DNA from: Melampsora larici-populina 98AG31
Taxonomy: Eukaryota > Basidiomycota > Pucciniomycetes > Pucciniales > Melampsoraceae
NCBI RefSeq assembly: GCF_000204055.1
Contig: NW_006768803.1
Span: 351,607-415,606, forward strand
Direction of reading: 5' to 3'
DNA length: 64,000 bases
A program made the position numbers and the translations under genes. The notes under the pieces are model-generated. The model was not told where the DNA came from, searched no databases, and worked only from the letters and a program-made list of their open reading frames with translations. This document shows, piece after piece, positions 58,694 through 64,000 of this stretch; within the stretch, counting starts at the first letter, position 1, and every line of letters starts with the position of its first letter.

Positions 58694-59475
58694 CAGCTAT
58701 CTGCTCATCTGCTCATAAGTGAATCATATGTGATACATCCTGTAACCTTTTGCAGATTGAGAAAGACATCTAAAAAGTTGACCACATGCCTGATTTCAAA
58801 TTTTGGTGTAATTTCATGAACAGAACTTGATGTAACACCCTTTCTGTTACTGTCAGATGGCTTCATGACACCACGGGAATTATTGAGTTCAAAACCTAAT
58901 TGAGCAGAATTGTGGTGTCTGAGTCCGCAAATTGTCTCAATTGCAGATCTCATTCACAACTTGTTCACATTAGGTTCATAAGTTTCCCTCAAGCTGTAAT
59001 CATGTGGGCTGACGGGTCAAGGACGGGTCAGGCCTCACCCTTCTCAATCCTGACTCCATTGGATATAAAGATGCCACAGTCATCAAATCTGGATTTGTCA
59101 AACATTCTTGGCAGAATGTCTATGGCAAGCGTAAAGAGAGAGGACAGGGAATGTGATATGAAAGACATTCAATGGTCTGAAAGGGGCCTTTGTATGTATA
59201 TGTCTTGTGACAAAGTGTTATCAAAGAACCCTGGGGGAAACTTGTGAACATAATGTGAATGTAATGGGAACTAGATCCGCAATTGAGGCAAGTTGCGGAC
59301 TCAGATACTGCAATTCTGCTCAATCAGGGTTTGAACTTAATAATTCCCGTGGTGTGAGTATTGCCCGGGTATCCATGAAGTTATATGTATTTAATTTTTG
59401 GCATGTTTTTCTCATTCCAAAAAGTGTTACAGGAGGTATTACATATGATTCACTTTTTCTGATGAGCTGATCACT
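58694..59475. repeat. long inverted repeat (fold-back element), arms about 280 bp
   Basis: The left arm (about 58694-58990) and right arm (about 59222-59475) are inverted and diverged copies. Matching blocks include GTGAATCATATGT-ATAC, CACCACGGGAATTATT, GAGCAGAATTG, CTGAGTCCGCAA and TCACATTA-GTTCA. The 230-bp loop holds no gene. The left arm has an extra 40 bp or so around 58810-58850. A transcript through it could fold into a long hairpin. Confidence 0.8.
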
Positions 59476-60022
59476 GAACAAACCTGTCTGTAGATCATAG
59501 TTCACAATGTGTCCAGTGGTATGCACATATGTAGTGTGGGTGTTATGGCTCAGGTGTACAGTAATGATGAGTTTATGTCCAACTTGACTCTCAAGTACAT
59601 TCCCCTCTTACACTTTGGGAAGTTGTTTGATGTTCACAGTGATTTATTTAAACTTGATTGTCTATGGGTCCTGATTATTATACTGTGTTGCTGATCATCA
59701 AACTCAAGCAAGCATTTATAATCGCAGAGATATTCAAAGAGGCACCAAAATATCCTAATAGAATTCAACATCAGATTGTTAAATTCAGAAGGATTGGTAT
59801 CAACACGGACCCAACCTGGGGATTTGTACAGTCCCCTCCAAGTGATTTACCTAATCTTTTGAGTTCTGCAGCAACGGGGCAAGGGTTTGTTCCAAACCCA
59901 ATGATGACCATTTCTAGGTGTGGGGACGTGTATATACTTATGCACACCTCAACCACTTTATAGTAACCACACAGACCATTTTGCTGTTATACTCTCTGCC
60001 CCAATACCTCTGAAGAGATACA

Positions 60023-60030
60023 GGTAAGTC
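60023..60030. repeat. 8-bp target-site duplication GGTAAGTC (left)
   Basis: Identical octamer found at 60397-60404, on the other side of the GC-rich MITE. An 8-bp duplication is typical of hAT-superfamily insertions. Confidence 0.9.
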
Positions 60031-60396
60031 TAGGGCTGTGACCCGGCCCTGATAGTTCGTGGCCGGCCCCGGGGCCAAGCCCGACCCTGGGTAGACCCGA
60101 GGTCCCCTGGAAACTTCTCAGGGCCGACCAGGGCCTGCCCGAATCTCAGGCCTTAGGTGTCCAGGCAGGGCCAGGCCCAGATTTACAAGTAAAAAACCCT
60201 TGGAAAGGGGAAATTTTTATATTATTTTTGGCGAAAACAGGATCGGGCAGTCGGCCGGGCCGGGCGCCCGGGGCGCCCGCAGGGCTTTGCACCCTATTCT
60301 GATTAGGTTTCAGAGCCCCGAGGCCGGGACCGCCAGCGTTGAAAATATCGCCGGGCACCTTCGGCCGGGCAGGGCCGGGACCGGGTCACAGCCCTA
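60031..60396. mobile_element. GC-rich hAT-like MITE (366 bp)
   Basis: Terminal inverted repeats TAGGGCTGTGACCCGG at the left and CCGGGTCACAGCCCTA at the right, flanked by perfect GGTAAGTC copies. The body is strikingly GC-rich (GGCCGGCCCCGGGG, GGGCGCCCGGGGCGCCCG) in an AT-rich neighbourhood. It contains further internal inverted words, so the whole element can fold. No transposase is present, so mobility would depend on an enzyme elsewhere. Confidence 0.93.
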
Positions 60397-60404
60397 GGTA
60401 AGTC

Positions 60405-62628
60405 CATACAGGTGTATTAAGTGTAGCATATGAACAAGATTTTGTAACTTTTGCACAATCTTAGAAACAAAACACCAAAAATTGAAAAGAACTCAAGTCC
60501 CGGCAGAGTCACAATAATTTCAATGGTGAATATGAATATCTATGTGGATTTCTTATTGATTTGATAATAAAATACCCGTGTTTTTTGTGCTCTGCCACAA
60601 TCTTTTTGGAGTTGCAGTACATATGTATGTCAAGTATGGTATCAAAAGACAAAAGGGTGTGCATCTTCTTTTCTTTAGTTTCCACAGAGTCCAAATATTG
60701 TTATGTAAGAAGCACTCAAGTTTTTCAAGATCATTTTCATCAAAAAAACCTTTCCAGATGGGTTTCTTGATCAACAAATTCATGCAAACATCGGAATGTC
60801 AAAAAAAAACTGGTTACCCACCTGCGTGTGCTTATACTCTGGTTTGCCCCGTGGGCTGTCAATCGGAAATCCTCAAAGCAAATAAACCCTTTTAGTTCTC
60901 TTGCATTTAGGCAATTCCCTAGCTCAAGGACCTTGTAATCGCCACTCACACTGACACTTGTACTTGATTGACTCGGAAAAAAACGCTTTGCAAGTAACCA
61001 TTTCAGCAAGATATATGCGGACGGCAAGGCGTCGATATAGACCTAGCGAATGGATGATTTTTTTAAACTGGTATACAACACAACTTGATGAAGTACTTAC
61101 TATCAAGACATTTTAACTACAACGATAGAGACATGGTATATGTACTTCAAGTATCGCTTCTGAACTTATGACACTTTCGATTTAGAAATTCCTCAAACGA
61201 TGCTCACATAAATGCATCACCAGTACTCCTGATTGAGTCTGAGTTACTGATATAAGATCCTGATCAATTTTTTTCGTTTAAACATAAAACTCCAGTTCGT
61301 CGTACAAAGCACATTAAAAGACACTCCACTCAGATGAATTTGATGGAGAGTTTAATAATCTTCATAAAAAATCGGATCAACAGTTTCCTTCAGTACCAAA
61401 ACCTCTTGTGACCTTGTGTCCAGCATTCCCCGCTTTTAGACAGGAACATAATCGATTGCGACAGCGAAAGAATCGTGTACAACATAATTTTGTGATTCGA
61501 GAAAAGAAACTATAGTTTTGAGTTCTTTAGTCTAAGAAGTTGTTAAGTACAAAATGAACTTTGCGAGTGTGATCAACAAATTGAAGTATGGAAGAAAATC
61601 AAAGATACATACTCTTTCAAGTTTAAGTTGATGATCAGATTCGGAGATTTATCGAAGTTGTACAAAAATTAAAAAACTCAGAAACTCAAAAAAAGAAAAC
61701 AACTCTCCGGAGGTCCAGCCTGTTCCAAGCTTGAAGGTTTTACAAAAATCAAAAGTGACCAAGTTTAACTTTTTTTTTGTTGTAAAAGGACCAGTTCGAA
61801 GTTCTGTCGAATGAGAGATTGCCAAAGAGAAACTAAAAATCAATCTTCAACACATTAAAGATAGAAGATTGATCTGAATTGACCCGAAGTAATATATGAT
61901 ATGTGAAGATTGAGGGATGATTCCTTTGATATAGTTCTTCCAATAAGTCTCCAGAGATCTTTTTCTATATACAACTAGAATTGTCATCAAATTGAAGTTT
62001 ATAAAACCAACTCATCAAATTGTATTCGGACAAATTAATAATCAACTCAATCCCGAAACCAATCATGAGTTTCAATCTTTCGCGTGTTATTGAATTGATT
62101 CAATCAGCTTTGAATGAGTTCTTCACCTACAAAATTAAATCTCATCAAGTTTTAGTTCTGATGTTGATTTTGCAAAAAAGTTTTCGGACTAACAAGATTT
62201 TCTTAGCTAGAGAGTTCTTAAACTTTTCTCTCTTTCCTCACTCATCGTCTCTTCATCACCTTTTCTAAAGAAACTTTCATTACCAACAAAACTAAAACCT
62301 AAATACTTTAGTTGATCCCCCTTCATCATGAGCTTTAAGGAGAACGCACTTATATTCCATTCAGGGATTTCTATCTATCTTATCTCTTTCAATCTCCCAA
62401 AGCAAAGGTTCTCTTTTATCAATTCTTGATTGATTGATCTTCACCTTATAAATATATTATATACAAATTACTTGATTCCTTTCTGATAAACTTGTTTGTG
62501 ATTCGTATCTTTGGATAGAAACAAGTTATAGATAAACCATCGGTTCTTTGTGATTATCCTTTCCAATACCCCTTCTCTGTGTTTTCTTGATAACTTCTTC
62601 CCTTTCAAATAATCCCTTTCAATTGATC
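60405..62628. other. spacer and long leader of the right-edge gene
   Basis: No supported gene. From about 62280 the + strand becomes pyrimidine-rich (TCTTTC, CTTCTC runs), as expected for the promoter and 5' leader of the gene starting at 62629. Confidence 0.5.
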
Positions 62629-64000
62629 ATGACTTTAAAAGTTTTTGATCATCATCATTCGAAATCAAGACCTTTGTTATCAAACTCACCTTTAATTTTG
62701 CTCAGTAATTCGAATTTCTCAACCTCAACTCCAACCACCACCACCATTTCACCAATTAACGATTCTCATTGTATCTTAAATCAAAAAAGGGTAAATGATT
62801 TACCATCTACCGCTACTAAGAATCATCATCAACTTTATAGTACCCTTTCAAATCAAAATCCATTCTTTATCAAACCCACCAATACCAATACTTTGACTCA
62901 ACAGCTTAGTTATTATTATCCTATCATCGGTTTACCTAATTGGAATCAATCCAATCCTAACTCTAATACTATACCCAATGGTTTGTCTCTCTCTCTCTCT
63001 CTGTGCTTTTCTATATAAATCCTTCTCTTCTTCCTCCTTCTCTCTACCCAAAAATCTTCATCCTCTTATCACTTTTCTTAATTAATTCTGATCGTCTACT
63101 GGTTAGACTTACTAAACTAATATAATCATTTTTCTTTTTCTTTTTGCTTTCTTGACGAAACTAATTCATAACTTTTTTTTTCGATTGATTCGATAAACTC
63201 TTCTCCCTTAATACAATTTAAATCGCCTTACTTCTTTAATTAATCTTTCTTTCTTTGAACTTATAATTTCAACACTATCTTCAATCGTTTGATATTTCTT
63301 TTCTTTTCATTGTTAAAAATCATTTCTTTAATTCTTATATATAATCATTTTGTTATTATATAAAGGTCTTAAGAAAAGAGTTATACCACATTTAATTCCA
63401 ACGATTTCAATGAATTCTTTAAATATGTTTCCAACTTCATCAAACCAATCTATTCATAATTATTTAGATTTAAATTCTATTCCGAGTTATACCAATCCTT
63501 CCTCATTCTTAACGTCTCAAGAAGATTATGATCTAAGTTCATTTAATCAATCTTATCAATCATCACCACGACCAGAAACTAATACTATTTCAGTTTCTAA
63601 TGATGAGATCAACTTCAACGAGATCAAAGTCACTAACAATCAAAATCAATATAGTACACCTAACAAACATCAAATCGAGCTTAATGAGGAATTCCTTGCA
63701 AACTTGAATCAGTTCGTTTTCGAAGCCCAACAATTAGATTCGACTCAAACTGATTACAATCCATCGATGTATGATCAATCATCCTTCAATCCATCAGACT
63801 TGATGAACAATTCATCATACTTGAAAACTTTAAATGATGATCAAGTATTACAAGAAGAAGAAGAAAGGAATTCTAATAAAAGATCATTTGAAGAAACTCT
63901 TGAACAAGTTCATCAAAGTCCAACTTTAAAAATCAAAAAAAACAAATTTAACCAATATCAAACTGAGAATGAAAGTATACAACAAGTTGAGAATGAAGAT
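62629..64000 (+). CDS. Asn/Gln/Ser-rich protein, probable regulator (3' end outside window)
   Basis: The ATG at 62629 starts M-T-L-K-V-F-D-H-H-H-S-K. Exon 1 ends at 62980 (N-G, donor GTTTGT), the intron 62981-63365 contains the CT microsatellite, and exon 2 resumes in phase G-L-K-K-R-V-I-P-H-L-I-P and remains open to the window end. Composition is dominated by Asn, Ser, Thr and Gln, with an acidic run (E-E-E-E-R-N) and a basic cluster (K-I-K-K-N-K) near 63930. No DNA-binding domain is visible in the part present. Composition like this is common in fungal transcription factors and RNA-binding regulators, but this is inference. The long pyrimidine-rich leader supports a strongly regulated gene. 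Confidence 0.65.
62984..63001. repeat. (TC)n microsatellite in an intron
   Basis: Nine or so CT dinucleotides directly after the exon 1 donor of the right-edge gene. Confidence 0.9.

Noticed and set aside
60040..60395. GC-rich block as a promoter CpG island
   Set aside because: Perfect inverted ends and an 8-bp target duplication identify it as a MITE.
1..64000. CRISPR arrays, bacterial operons, rRNA
   Set aside because: No regularly spaced identical repeats and no bacterial gene organisation. The sequence is eukaryotic with introns throughout.

Overview
The window looks like nuclear DNA of a rust fungus (Pucciniales, Basidiomycota). The evidence is the AT-rich composition, genes split by many short GT-AG introns with CTAAY-type branch points, a KDZ-type transposase typical of basidiomycetes, and fungal KEX1, TERT and SURF4/ERV29 homologues. 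The species is inferred only to this level. No rRNA, tRNA or CRISPR was seen. One run of N (12907-13535) is an assembly gap.

Positions 1-37,300 hold a tandem family of large secreted proteins that I do not recognise. There are four members on the + strand: a C-terminal tail at 2-136, gene A (4146-8160), gene B (11174-31165, interrupted) and gene C (33258-37285). A and B share a near-identical promoter and first exon but differ much more in the last exon. C is a distant relative. Members A-C have a signal peptide, a P-E-D-A-A-x-W block near the end of exon 1, a Lys-rich tract and a C-terminal domain of about 380 residues. An intact, oppositely oriented gene for a beta-helix plus bulb-lectin protein (857-3333) lies between the first member and A.

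Gene B was split by a 16-kb Ty3/Gypsy LTR retrotransposon (11680-27650) flanked by a perfect 5-bp target duplication (CCTCA). That retroelement itself contains a second transposon, a KDZ-type DNA element of about 5.4 kb (19425-24806) with terminal inverted repeats and a convergent passenger gene. The result is a three-level nest. The retroelement is damaged (frameshift in RT, truncated left LTR, gap in pol) and its gag region appears to be built from spliced exons.

Positions 37,984-49,504 are a housekeeping block: KEX1 carboxypeptidase (-), a divergent 267-bp promoter, telomerase reverse transcriptase (+, many introns), a small secreted protein candidate (+) and a SURF4/ERV29 cargo receptor (-).

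Positions 49,505-64,000 are gene-poor and rich in small non-autonomous elements: a 589-bp inverted-repeat element, two tandem TA-flanked MITEs, a long inverted repeat and a GC-rich hAT-like MITE with an 8-bp target duplication. They also hold one unrecognised gene (53753-54635, -), a 70-residue Gly/Cys small protein (56094-56456, +) and, at the right edge, the start of an Asn/Gln-rich protein (62629-64000, +).
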